NCBI GenBank assembly: GCA_009885105.1
Contig: VFLI01000047.1
Coordinates: 1 to 50,425, forward strand
Reading direction: 5' to 3'
Length of the DNA stretch: 50,425 nucleotides
Origin: Spirochaetia bacterium
GTDB taxonomy: Bacteria > Spirochaetota > Leptospiria > Leptospirales > Leptonemataceae
Under the pieces are notes generated by a model. The model saw nothing but the letters and a program-made list of their open reading frames with translations. It ran no database searches and was not told where the DNA came from. Positions 39,616-47,309 of this stretch are shown one piece after another; the stretch's first letter is position 1, and each line of letters starts with the position of its first letter. Both the position numbers and the translations under genes were made by a program.

Positions 39616-40893
39616 TTATTTTTCACGCCTCAAGAAATACACCATAATATCGCCTTTCCCTTTAACATGGATGATGCCGCGCTCTTCAGTCTCAAATTTG
39701 TCTTTTACCAATTCATAGGTTTCGCGTGATATCTGAATCTCACCAGGAATTCCGTGCGATTCCATTCTTGACGCCAGGTTCACGGCGTCGCCCCAGAGAT
39801 CGTAAATGAATCTTTTTTTCCCTATCACTCCCGCAACCACCGGTCCTGAATTTATGCCAATGCGAAGAGTCAGACCTTCTCCGGTTGACTCCAATTTAAA
39901 CCTTCTGGCAATCTGCATCATCTCCAGAGAAAGGCGCGCCGCCGCAACCGCATGATCCTCGCGGTGGTCCGGCAGTCCCGAGGCTATCATGTATGCGTCG
40001 CCGATCGTTTTGATCTTTTCGAGACCGTGTTTTTCCACTAAATCGTCGAACATAGAAAAGATACGGTTCAGGAATTCCACCAGATATTCCGGTGTGATTC
40101 TCTGCGCGAGATTTGTGAAATTGGCAATATCCGCGAAAACTACAGTCACATTCTCAAAACCGTCCGCAATTGTATCGGAGCTTAACTTCAAACGCTTTGA
40201 AATATTTTCCGGAAAGATGTTCAGCAGAAGGGCCTCCGCCTTCTGGTGTTCCTCTTCAAGCAGACGCTGCTGTAAAAAGTCCCGCCGCGCCGAAACTTCC
40301 AGATTGAAACAGGTAATCAGGCCCAGCATGGATGTGCCCGCCAGAATGAAGTTCGTAATCAGAAATATGCTGAATTTTCCGGCGGATGAAAGCAGGCCCT
40401 GGTGCTGGATCGCGACATACTCATACCCGATCATTACGAATATTGTGACCCAGTGAGCATTCACGACGCGCAGGCGCAGCGCCACAAAAGCGCCCATGAA
40501 CACCAGGGCCAGCGCCGCAAAATAGAAATCGCTTCCCGGGTCCGAATTGTCGCTCACGGCTATGATGGCATTGATGCAACTTCCGGAAACAATCGATGCA
40601 ATAGTTAGAGCGGACTGTGAAATTTTTTCAAATATTTTGAAGTAGCTGACCAGGGTCACCGCCAGAATAAACGCGGCCCCGATAAATCGAATGATCAGAA
40701 TTTCTTTTAAGAAATGATTGAATGAAATCCAGTCGAGAAGCGCAAAGGACGCAAACATAACCACAATCAGGGGCAGGAGCCACCGGTAGGCAGGCAGGCT
40801 TTTTTTGAGAAACTCCCGTCTGAATTCTGCTTCCATCTCTCCGGGAAATTTCAGTGTGCGAATGCTCTTCTTCTGTTCTTTGGTCAGCTCCAT
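39616..40893 (-). CDS. membrane adenylate cyclase, class III
   Basis: 425 residues: six membrane helices in the first 200 (LLPLIVVMFASFALLDW and following), a short coiled linker (QQRLLEEEHQKAEALLLNIF) and a class III cyclase domain. Metal Asp residues lie in VTVVFADIANFT and EKIKTIGDAYM; the adenine-selecting Lys (KIKT) and Asp (YDLWGDAVNLASRME) are both present, and the transition-state Asn/Arg are in AVNLASR. It should make cAMP. The gene is convergent with the membrane protein at 39219 (16 bases apart) and opposite the next operon. Unlike the cyclase at 8720-10899 the frame is intact. Confidence 0.93.
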   Translation of the reverse strand: MELTKEQKKSIRTLKFPGEMEAEFRREFLKKSLPAYRWLLPLIVVMFASFALLDWISFNHFLKEILIIRFIGAAFILAVTLVSYFKIFEKISQSALTIASIVSGSCINAIIAVSDNSDPGSDFYFAALALVFMGAFVALRLRVVNAHWVTIFVMIGYEYVAIQHQGLLSSAGKFSIFLITNFILAGTSMLGLITCFNLEVSARRDFLQQRLLEEEHQKAEALLLNIFPENISKRLKLSSDTIADGFENVTVVFADIANFTNLAQRITPEYLVEFLNRIFSMFDDLVEKHGLEKIKTIGDAYMIASGLPDHREDHAVAAARLSLEMMQIARRFKLESTGEGLTLRIGINSGPVVAGVIGKKRFIYDLWGDAVNLASRMESHGIPGEIQISRETYELVKDKFETEERGIIHVKGKGDIMVYFLRREK

Positions 40894-41013
40894 TTGGTCT
40901 GTATTTTACACTCGTATCATTGGGCGTCGAATGCTTTTTGCCGAGCCTTGGCTGCATTTTTTCAGGATGACAGAATCACCGGGCCTGTATAACAGGTATT
41001 CACGGGGTCTGGC

Positions 41014-41829
41014 ATGGAACGATTGAAAAAGATTTTAATTGAAGCTGTATCATTTATAAAAAAAGGACTGCTTTCCATTGCCGGCGCAGTGCGAAGCGGA
41101 ATTCCGCTGCTGCCTGGAAAAATAAAAAAGTTCTTCCGCAGCATTCCAGCATTTGTGTCAGCTGCGATGAAGATTTTTTACCGGTATCTGGAGTCGCTTC
41201 AGAGCAGTCCACGCACGAGATATCTCACGATTTTGTGGTCTCTTGTAATCGTGTTCGCCGGTGTGAGCGTTCTTTCATCCTCCAATCCCTACCGGCTCAT
41301 AATCCCGGGACTGGCGTATCCCTTTCCGGTCAGGGACCAGAGAACAACCGTGAAAATGTACGGGATATCTCTGCAGACCGGGAAAATTGTGCAGTATTCG
41401 CGCCGAGTTTTAATGGACAGCAGCGTGGAAAGAAATGCGGAACGAATTCTTTTTACTCTGAGCGCTCCCCAGGAGCTCAGAGAGAATCTTAAAGCGGGAA
41501 CGGAGGAGCTGGAAAACCTTCCGGAGCTCGGGTATGCTGTTCGGAAAATTTGGTTCCGCGCGCAGGGAAACGGCGGCGATCTAATCATAGATATGCGCGG
41601 ACAGACTCTGGAATCGGAATCAAAGCTTTTTCTTAAGAGCCGAAGCCTGGACGAAAAAGGACAGGGGGCTCTTCTTGACAATTATTTTACGGCGCTTTCC
41701 GTGACACTTCTGGCCATGCCCGGAAAAATCAACGGCATCGTGTATCTGATCGACGGAACAACGAAGTCTGTCGCGGGAATGCAGATGGATCTGAGGAAAC
41801 GATATGAAAGCAAAGATTTTAATCCTTAA
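41014..41829 (+). CDS. membrane-anchored GerMN-like protein
   Basis: 271 residues. A helical cytoplasmic start, one membrane helix at about 75-90 (LTILWSLVIVFAGVSVL) and a periplasmic domain with the GerMN layout: TVKMYGISLQTGKIVQYSRR, an RILFTLSAPQEL helix, ENLPELGYAVRKIWF, LIIDMRG, then ALLDNYFTALSVTLLAMPGK and INGIVYLIDGTTKSVAG. GerMN domains, known from spore germination and lipoproteins, are thought to bind peptidoglycan-related or protein partners. The final 26 bases overlap the next gene, showing coupling. Assignment is by pattern, moderately confident. Confidence 0.68.
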   Translation: MERLKKILIEAVSFIKKGLLSIAGAVRSGIPLLPGKIKKFFRSIPAFVSAAMKIFYRYLESLQSSPRTRYLTILWSLVIVFAGVSVLSSSNPYRLIIPGLAYPFPVRDQRTTVKMYGISLQTGKIVQYSRRVLMDSSVERNAERILFTLSAPQELRENLKAGTEELENLPELGYAVRKIWFRAQGNGGDLIIDMRGQTLESESKLFLKSRSLDEKGQGALLDNYFTALSVTLLAMPGKINGIVYLIDGTTKSVAGMQMDLRKRYESKDFNP

Positions 41830-42577
41830 CATTTTAGTCGGCGCCGCTTTCGTCATATCTGGATTTTTTTTTCTGCAGCCTGCGGCGATATTTTCTCAGG
41901 ATTCGCAATGGGACATAATCCATGATTATGGGGACCATGCTGAAATTGAAATGATCACGCTGGACGGTCTTCGCATCAGCGCATCGCTCTACAGAGGGCG
42001 CAAACGTCCGGCAAATCTGATTGTCCTTGTTCCGGACGCGGGCCGTTCCGGCGCGGGACCCGTGCTGTCCGGTCTGCTGAATGAATTTGACGTCGCCGTG
42101 CTGACGCCGCGTCCGTTTCCGCCGCTTCGCACATTTTTCAGCCGCGCGCCCGCCAGCTATGCGAGCATGGATTTGTTTTACAGAAAATTTATATTTGATA
42201 TTGATGAGTTGGTGCGTGTCATCGCCGGCCGCCGAACGGACAGCGTTCTTGACGGAAAAAAAGCGTGCGCCGTTGTCGGAAATTATTATTCCGCGGCTCT
42301 GCTGCGGTTTCCGCCGTCCGGACTCGACTGTCTGGTTCTTCTTTCGCCGGACAGATTTTTTTTCAAGCGGGATCAGCTGACGGAACTCGGGCGATATTCC
42401 ATGCCCGCGCTTTTCATCGCGGACAATCTTTCTGAAGACGAAATGAATGTTCTTTCCGGAACGACCGGGGCAAGGACGCTTACCGTCGATCATGCCGGCC
42501 GCGGAGTGGCGATGTTTGTGCACAGGCCGCAGCTGTATGAGGAGCTTGTGAATTTTCTGAATGAATCGATGAAGTAA
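41804..42577 (+). CDS. secreted alpha/beta-hydrolase-like protein with degenerate active site
   Basis: 257 residues with an N-terminal signal/anchor (ILNILVGAAFVISGFFFL). The body has the order of an alpha/beta hydrolase: MITLDGLRISASLYRG, LIVLVPDAGRSG, DVAVLTPRP, a nucleophile-elbow-like VVGNYYSAALL, DCLVLLSPDRF and SMPALFIADN, and a late His in LTVDHAGRG. The usual GxSxG is GNYYS, so the catalytic Ser is displaced or absent and the protein may be non-enzymatic. GAGG is 8 bases from the ATG inside the upstream gene. It is probably a partner of the GerMN-like protein. Confidence 0.65.
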   Translation: MKAKILILNILVGAAFVISGFFFLQPAAIFSQDSQWDIIHDYGDHAEIEMITLDGLRISASLYRGRKRPANLIVLVPDAGRSGAGPVLSGLLNEFDVAVLTPRPFPPLRTFFSRAPASYASMDLFYRKFIFDIDELVRVIAGRRTDSVLDGKKACAVVGNYYSAALLRFPPSGLDCLVLLSPDRFFFKRDQLTELGRYSMPALFIADNLSEDEMNVLSGTTGARTLTVDHAGRGVAMFVHRPQLYEELVNFLNESMK

Positions 42578-42585
42578 GAAAGGTG

Positions 42586-42621
42586 TCTCACGCTGAGGTC
42601 GCAGAGACCGCAAGAGAGGCG
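42586..42621. repeat. dispersed intergenic phrase (CACGCTGAGGTCGCAGAG)
   Basis: TCTCACGCTGAGGTCGCAGA then GACCGCAAGAGAGGCG, just after the hydrolase-like gene. Same phrase family as at 30197. Confidence 0.6.
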
Positions 42622-42661
42622 AAACGAATCGCCAGAGCGTTGGCATGCATCCCGGAATGAA

Positions 42662-42690
42662 ATAGCCACGGAGTCGCGGAGGACACGGAG
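42662..42690. repeat. dispersed phrase (CCACGGAG) supplying the ribosome-binding site of the GxxExxY gene
   Basis: ATAGCCACGGAGTCGCGGAG then GACACGGAG directly before ATG 42691. GGAGG at 42678-42682 is 8 bases from the start codon and is part of the phrase itself. Confidence 0.65.
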
Positions 42691-43059
42691 ATGGAATATG
42701 AGAAAATTTCGGAAGTAATCATCGGATGCGCGATTGAAGTCCATCGAAACCTTGGTCCCGGATTATTGGAATCTGTTTATGAGGCGGCTATGGATATCGA
42801 ATTCACGGAAAAGGGTCTCGGATTCTCGCGGCAAAGAATGCTGCCTGTTATTTATAAAAACAAGAAAATTGGAGAATTTAGACTGGATTTCCTTGTAGAA
42901 GATGTTATTGTTGTGGAGCTTAAAAGCGTGGAGCGTTTTGATCCAATTTTCGAAGCGCAGGTTTTATCATATATGAAATTGGGTTCGTATCCGGTGGGTC
43001 TCTTGATTAATTTTAATTCAAAACTTGTAAAGTCCGGCATACAGCGATTTGTGCTCTAA
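42691..43059 (+). CDS. GxxExxY protein (PDDEXK_3 nuclease-fold family)
   Basis: 122 residues with the family name motif Gly24-Leu-Leu-Glu27-Ser-Val-Tyr30 and a PD-(D/E)xK-like core: Asp66 in FRLDFLVED and Glu76-Leu-Lys78 in VVELKS. Later elements FEAQVLSYMKLGSYPVGLLI and SGIQRFVL complete the usual length. The biological role is unknown; a nucleic-acid-acting enzyme is suspected from the fold. The gene is bracketed by CACGGAG-type phrases on both sides and takes its ribosome-binding site from one, an association I recall for this family in other genomes (to be verified). Confidence 0.93.
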   Translation: MEYEKISEVIIGCAIEVHRNLGPGLLESVYEAAMDIEFTEKGLGFSRQRMLPVIYKNKKIGEFRLDFLVEDVIVVELKSVERFDPIFEAQVLSYMKLGSYPVGLLINFNSKLVKSGIQRFVL

Positions 43060-43090
43060 AATACATCAGTCTCCGTAACAATCCTTGGAG

Positions 43091-43174
43091 CAACAAAGAA
43101 AAAAAGCCTCCGTGCGCTCCGTGTCTCCGTGGCAACAAAGAAAAAAAGCCTCCGTGCGCTCCGTGTCTCCGTGG
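43091..43174. repeat. 42-base tandem repeat, two copies, of the CACGGAG phrase family
   Basis: Units 43091-43132 and 43133-43174 are identical as far as I can read: CAACAAAG, seven A, GCCTCCGTGCGCTCCGTGTC, TCCGTGG. The minus strand reads GCCACGGAGACACGGAGCGC. It sits between the GxxExxY gene and the CPBP protease gene. Confidence 0.85.
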
Positions 43175-43189
43175 CAAATCTTCTTCTTC

Positions 43190-44017
43190 TCACAGTCGGA
43201 AAACAATGACGACCACATTGGCCGCGGCGTGGGCAAGAAATGGAAACAGCAGCCCCTCCGTCTGAATTCGCAGGACGGACAGAAACAGCGCCGACATCAC
43301 ATAGAGGGACGCCGTCTCCAGATCGCCGGGCAGATGCGAGATGGAAAAGAGCGCTGCAGACAGCGCATGGCCGAAAAAATGCGGAGGACGCGCGATCATA
43401 GACGGCAGCAGTTCCCGGAACAGAACCTCTTCCAGCAGCGGCGCCGAAGCGGCTCCCAGGCACAGAAAAAACAGAGTCCAGCCGGACGGATGATAGACCG
43501 CCGATCTGTCCAGACGGCCGATGAACGTCAGAGTCCAGAGAAGCCCGATGAAGCAGGCGACGGCGTACAGCACTTCCGGCAACTCTTTGGGAAATCGAAA
43601 CAGAAATCGAATCCGGTAGGCCGGCAGAAAATACAGAGCCAGCGGCGAGACGGCCCCCAGAAATAGCGGCGAGAAAATTTGAATGCGCAGATTGATGGAC
43701 ATTCCCGGGTCTGTCACAAGCTGCAGGACCATTCCCGCTCCCAGAATGCAGAATCCCAGAAGGCACAGCAGGGCCGGAAACTGGGGCGCGCCGGTGCGGG
43801 CCGCCAGCCGGGTTTTATTCTCGATCCGGCGCCTGAGTTCCGGACTGTGTTTTCTGTAATCCTGGTAGGCATCGTTCAGAGATTCGAGTTCGTCCAGGGA
43901 CAGATGCGCGGAAACAGTTCTGCGGGTTCTGGAGTCGAGAAGACGCCAGAGCAACCCTGCCTGTTCCCGCTTGACGCCGCCGCCCCCTGAAAAATTCTTT
44001 GATTGAGAGTCTTTCAT
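43190..44017 (-). CDS. CPBP (CAAX/Abi-type) intramembrane metalloprotease
   Basis: 275 residues. A soluble N-terminal part of about 75 is followed by six or more helices. All three CPBP motifs are present: Glu196-Glu197-xxx-Arg201 (LLEEVLFREL), Phe224-xxx-His228 (LFSISHL), and His263-xxx-Asn267 (LAHAAANVV). Such proteases cleave membrane-associated peptides or prenylated proteins, and some give bacteriocin self-immunity; the target here is unknown. The start ATG at 44017 is separated from the divergent asd ATG (44019) by a single base and has no ribosome-binding site, so a downstream start or leaderless translation is possible. Confidence 0.85.
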   Translation of the reverse strand: MKDSQSKNFSGGGGVKREQAGLLWRLLDSRTRRTVSAHLSLDELESLNDAYQDYRKHSPELRRRIENKTRLAARTGAPQFPALLCLLGFCILGAGMVLQLVTDPGMSINLRIQIFSPLFLGAVSPLALYFLPAYRIRFLFRFPKELPEVLYAVACFIGLLWTLTFIGRLDRSAVYHPSGWTLFFLCLGAASAPLLEEVLFRELLPSMIARPPHFFGHALSAALFSISHLPGDLETASLYVMSALFLSVLRIQTEGLLFPFLAHAAANVVVIVFRL

Positions 44018-44018
44018 T

Positions 44019-45020
44019 ATGTCAAAAAATATCGCCATTGTGGGCGCCACCGGCGCCGTAGGCCAGGAACTTATTCGTGTCCTGGAAAAAAGAAAATTCC
44101 CTGTGGGATCGCTCCGGCTTCTGGCCAGCGCCCGGTCCGCGGGAAAAACCATGAAATTTGCGGGCAAAGACCTGCCTGTTGAGGAGCTCAAAGAGGATTC
44201 CTTTTCCGGAATCGACATCGCTCTGTTCAGCGCGGGCGGCAGCATCAGCAAGAAATTCGCGCCGATTGCCGTGAAGGCAGGGGCGATCGTTGTCGACAAT
44301 TCGTCGGCCTTCCGCATGGACCCGGGAACCCCTCTGGTCGTGCCGGAAATCAATCCGGAAGATATTAAAAAACATAAAGGAATTATCGCCAATCCAAACT
44401 GCAGCACGATCATTCTTCTGATGGTTGTCGCGCCGATTCACAGAATCAATCCCGTGAAGAGGATCGTTGTTTCCACGTACCAGGCGGCATCGGGGGCGGG
44501 CGCCGTGGCGATGGAAGAGCTTCGCACACAGGCCGGCGATTATCTGGCGGGCAGAGACGTGAAGCCGACCGTGTTTCCTCATCCGATCGCCTTCAACGTT
44601 TTCAGCCACAATTCGGAGATGGATTTTGAAAACGGCTACAACCAGGAAGAAATAAAAATGGTCAAAGAGAGCCACAAAATTCTTCACACTGACGACATCG
44701 CTATTTCGCCTACGTGCATTCGAATCGGAACTTTTCGCGCGCATGCGGAAAGCATCCATCTGCAGCTGCGGGATCCGGTCGATCTGGAAAAAGTCCGCGC
44801 CGCCCTTGCAGCTTTTCCGGGTGTTCGCGTGGTCGACGACCGCAAAAAGAATTATTTCCCGATGCCTCTTGAAGCCAGCGGAGAGGACGATGTTCTCGTG
44901 GGCAGAATTCGCCACGATATAGGCAGTTCGGACGGAAGAGAGATGGATATGTTCTGCTGCGGGGATCAGATCCTGAAAGGCGCCGCTCTCAACGCGGTTC
45001 AGATCGCAGAACTGGTCTGA
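44019..45020 (+). CDS. asd: aspartate-semialdehyde dehydrogenase
   Basis: Reduces aspartyl phosphate to aspartate semialdehyde with NADPH, feeding lysine/diaminopimelate, threonine and methionine synthesis. 333 residues, normal length. NADP motif IVGATGAVGQELIRVLEKR at 5-23; SAGGSISKKFAP; catalytic Cys128 in NPNCSTI; substrate residues in STYQAASGAGAVAMEEL and ISPTCIRIGTFRAH. The gene is complete with no anomalies. A purine-rich GAGAG about 10 bases before ATG is the only ribosome-binding candidate and lies within the divergent CPBP gene, so the asd promoter must also lie within it. Confidence 0.97.
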   Translation: MSKNIAIVGATGAVGQELIRVLEKRKFPVGSLRLLASARSAGKTMKFAGKDLPVEELKEDSFSGIDIALFSAGGSISKKFAPIAVKAGAIVVDNSSAFRMDPGTPLVVPEINPEDIKKHKGIIANPNCSTIILLMVVAPIHRINPVKRIVVSTYQAASGAGAVAMEELRTQAGDYLAGRDVKPTVFPHPIAFNVFSHNSEMDFENGYNQEEIKMVKESHKILHTDDIAISPTCIRIGTFRAHAESIHLQLRDPVDLEKVRAALAAFPGVRVVDDRKKNYFPMPLEASGEDDVLVGRIRHDIGSSDGREMDMFCCGDQILKGAALNAVQIAELV

Positions 45021-45029
45021 ATCAGCCCA

Positions 45030-45761
45030 TCATTCTTTTTCCGCCGTCAGTTCCTTGATTCCCAGCGCGATCATTTTGCGTGTCGTGCGCGAAGTGCCGC
45101 GAAACGCTATGCCGGCTCCGTCCGGATCGACGCGAACGATGCCTCCGTGCAGCTGGAACGGCTCCGCTCCCAGTTTGAAATAGATGGAAACTTCATCTCC
45201 GGGACTCGACGGGCAGTCGTGCCACATCACGTAGATACCGCGGGAACCCACGTCTTTGGAACGCATGAGCATGCCGTTGATTTCCACGTCGATTTCGACC
45301 GGAGTTCTTTTCTGCAGCCGCCAGCCCCGGGGATAGACTTTCATGAATGGCGCGGAAATATCTTCGCGCGTGAAATAGTACACGGCGCTCATCGAAATAA
45401 CCGCCTGTGCCAGAGCCCAGAAATTATACAGAACCGGCATGGAAATCAACGCCACCAGGTTGTAGATGATCAGCGTGGCCGAGAATATCAGAAACAGCCA
45501 CCAGGCCCATTTTTTCACCATCAACAGTCCAAGACCCACGGGAATTGGAATCACCATCAGGGCAATCTGGATCCATTTTAAATTTTGAATCACTGGAAGC
45601 GGCATATCCAGAGGGATCCCAAACTGCCGCGCCAGAACGACATAGTTGGCAAAAGGCCAGATCAGGAAAAAAAGTCCAAAAACGATGAGCGTCCATGGCC
45701 GCCGAATGCGCTTTCTTCTGTCGAAAAAGGGGATTTTCAGGAGCGGTTCGGCGGTGGGCAT
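45030..45761 (-). CDS. membrane protein with C-terminal PilZ domain
   Basis: 243 residues: four membrane helices in the first 130 (TLIVFGLFFLIWPFANYVV, IALMVIPIPVGLGLLMV, LFLIFSATLIIYNLVALI, FWALAQAVISMSAVYYF) and a PilZ domain from about 145 (RGWRLQKRTPVEIDVEINGM, SKDVGSRGIYVM, GGIVRVDPDGAGIAF). The c-di-GMP motif is degenerate: the RxxxR arm is approximated by RLQKR and the usual DxSxxG reads DVGSRG. c-di-GMP binding is possible, and a diguanylate cyclase is encoded at 20067. Convergent with asd, 9 bases apart. The similar four-helix protein at 36827 lacks the PilZ part. Confidence 0.82.
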   Translation of the reverse strand: MPTAEPLLKIPFFDRRKRIRRPWTLIVFGLFFLIWPFANYVVLARQFGIPLDMPLPVIQNLKWIQIALMVIPIPVGLGLLMVKKWAWWLFLIFSATLIIYNLVALISMPVLYNFWALAQAVISMSAVYYFTREDISAPFMKVYPRGWRLQKRTPVEIDVEINGMLMRSKDVGSRGIYVMWHDCPSSPGDEVSIYFKLGAEPFQLHGGIVRVDPDGAGIAFRGTSRTTRKMIALGIKELTAEKE

Positions 45762-45918
45762 TAAGGCAGGCTGTAAACGCCCCTCATCGGCTCACAACCA
45801 AATTTTTTATGTAAAAAAGTGAAAAAAATGCAAAAAAGATGGAAATTTTTTCATGGATATCGGTTATATAGAATTGGGACGGAACATTTTGCCCGGAGGC
45901 GGTGTTCAGGAGAAAAAT

Positions 45919-46113
45919 ATGAAAGCAATGAGATGGGTCGCTCTGTCGATCATACTGGTCGCATCGGTGCTGACCTTTTGTAAGAAAGAAGAAGATGATA
46001 GTACGGGGTTGCTGTTGCTGTTGGGCGCGGCTGCTTTGAATCGAGCCGATGCATGTTCACCAACATCGTCGAGTGGATTTGTTGTGATTGTACCGTGCGG
46101 TGTGGCGCAGTGA
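45919..46113 (+). CDS. small lipoprotein, 64 aa
   Basis: MKAMRWVALSIILVASVLTF then CKKEEDDSTGLLLLL: a lipoprotein signal with lipobox LTFC, an acidic-basic start, a Leu run and two later Cys (DACSP, VPCG). CAGGAG lies 6 bases before ATG. It opens with the same CxKKEDDST pattern as the lipoprotein at 30247-30771, so the two are paralogous at least at their N-termini. The next gene starts 10 bases after its stop, so they form a bicistronic unit that ends at the 47213 terminator. Confidence 0.72.
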   Translation: MKAMRWVALSIILVASVLTFCKKEEDDSTGLLLLLGAAALNRADACSPTSSSGFVVIVPCGVAQ

Positions 46114-46123
46114 GGAAAATCAA

Positions 46124-47185
46124 ATGAGAAATATGAAAAAAATAAGTTATATAGTAGTGGCAACAGCAGTTTTTCTCGCCGCTTCTTTTACTGTTACAGT
46201 AATCAAGAAGCCTTTTACCTGGCAGAAAGAAGTATCGTTAAATATGGAATTTGCCGGACTGAAACCGATTATGGGCGCCTCGTCAACCTGGGCCGGGGTC
46301 AGGGGTACAGCCACATTTATTCGTGGTGTAGCAAGAGGAGTGGATACACTCATCGCATCACTCAATTCGAGTGGAATCATGAATCTGACAACGTACCCAT
46401 CGACCACATCCGGAACAAACAAGTTTCGCCTTACAACAAATGCATTGAACATAACGAATGATGCTACAGCGACAAATCCTGCGTATTCAAGAAATTTTCA
46501 AATATGCGTGGGCAGTTTACTTGCTATGGAAGTTTATCTGAATAGCGCTGCGAACCCTACTGGAGCTGGAGTCGTGATTGTATGGCAACCAAAATTGTTT
46601 GATTCAACATTATCCAGCAGTGCGAATATTCAATGTTCTTTTGGAACAATCGCCGGTCTGGGTACTTCGGCAAACGGAAAAACAGGAATGGTATGCAAGT
46701 GGAATACGGCTACTCCGTTTGATGGGGCAACGACAGGCCCAATTCAAGGACGAATCATGGCATTTGATGACACAACTAACGGTCAGATCAATGTTATCGG
46801 ACTGGCTGCCTTGAATGGTACTCTCGCCTGTACAGGTGCGAACGATCAGTATACACTGGGGTACATTGCAAATAAAGCATCACCATACAATACAACTGCA
46901 AAATGGGGCTGGAATGATACACCATATGCATCCGGTAATTTTATCAGATGGTGTGCCGTTTTAGATAGCAACACAACCAATGCAGGTATTTTCAGTACCA
47001 GCGCTTCCACTACTGGGTATTGGGTGAACGATGGTGTCTCTAATGCGAATATCCCTTCAGGCTATCCTACCGGAGCTGCCGTGGATACTTTGATTACCAA
47101 TGAAGCGCCGTCAGCTGGTGCACTGCCGGGAGCTGCAATCAATTTCCCATCAACGGGAACTGCGGCTCCAGCATGTCCATTCTGA
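46124..47185 (+). CDS. secreted or surface protein of unknown family
   Basis: 353 residues with a signal peptide (KKISYIVVATAVFLAASFTV). The mature chain is Thr/Asn/Ser/Ala-rich and predicted to be mostly beta: MEFAGLKPIMGASSTWAGVR, ATFIRGVARGVDTLIASL, FRLTTNALNITNDATAT, VWQPKLFDSTLSSSANIQC, ending PSTGTAAPACPF. Five or so Cys are spread over the chain. No family is recognised. The coding region is visibly A+T-richer than its surroundings, which may mean recent acquisition or a fast-evolving surface antigen. GAGG 10 bases before ATG sets the start; a terminator follows. Confidence 0.68.
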   Translation: MRNMKKISYIVVATAVFLAASFTVTVIKKPFTWQKEVSLNMEFAGLKPIMGASSTWAGVRGTATFIRGVARGVDTLIASLNSSGIMNLTTYPSTTSGTNKFRLTTNALNITNDATATNPAYSRNFQICVGSLLAMEVYLNSAANPTGAGVVIVWQPKLFDSTLSSSANIQCSFGTIAGLGTSANGKTGMVCKWNTATPFDGATTGPIQGRIMAFDDTTNGQINVIGLAALNGTLACTGANDQYTLGYIANKASPYNTTAKWGWNDTPYASGNFIRWCAVLDSNTTNAGIFSTSASTTGYWVNDGVSNANIPSGYPTGAAVDTLITNEAPSAGALPGAAINFPSTGTAAPACPF

Positions 47186-47212
47186 AATTAGAAAAAGCAA
47201 AAAAGATTGTAG

Positions 47213-47244
47213 AACGCCGCTTCTAAAGAGCGGCGTTTTTTTTT
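47213..47244 (+). terminator. Rho-independent terminator after the 45919-47185 pair
   Basis: AACGCCGCT (47213-47221), loop TCTAAAG, AGCGGCGTT (47229-47237), then a run of T to 47244. It is 28 bases after the stop codon. Confidence 0.93.
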
Positions 47245-47309
47245 ATTCTCAATAACTCCCCAAAACCAGCGGTCGCTGAACATTCGCGCGAAACCGAGTC
47301 GCACGGATT

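Noticed and set aside
43091..43174. CRISPR array
   Set aside because: Two directly abutting 42-base units without spacers; no other array-like repeats and no cas genes in the window.
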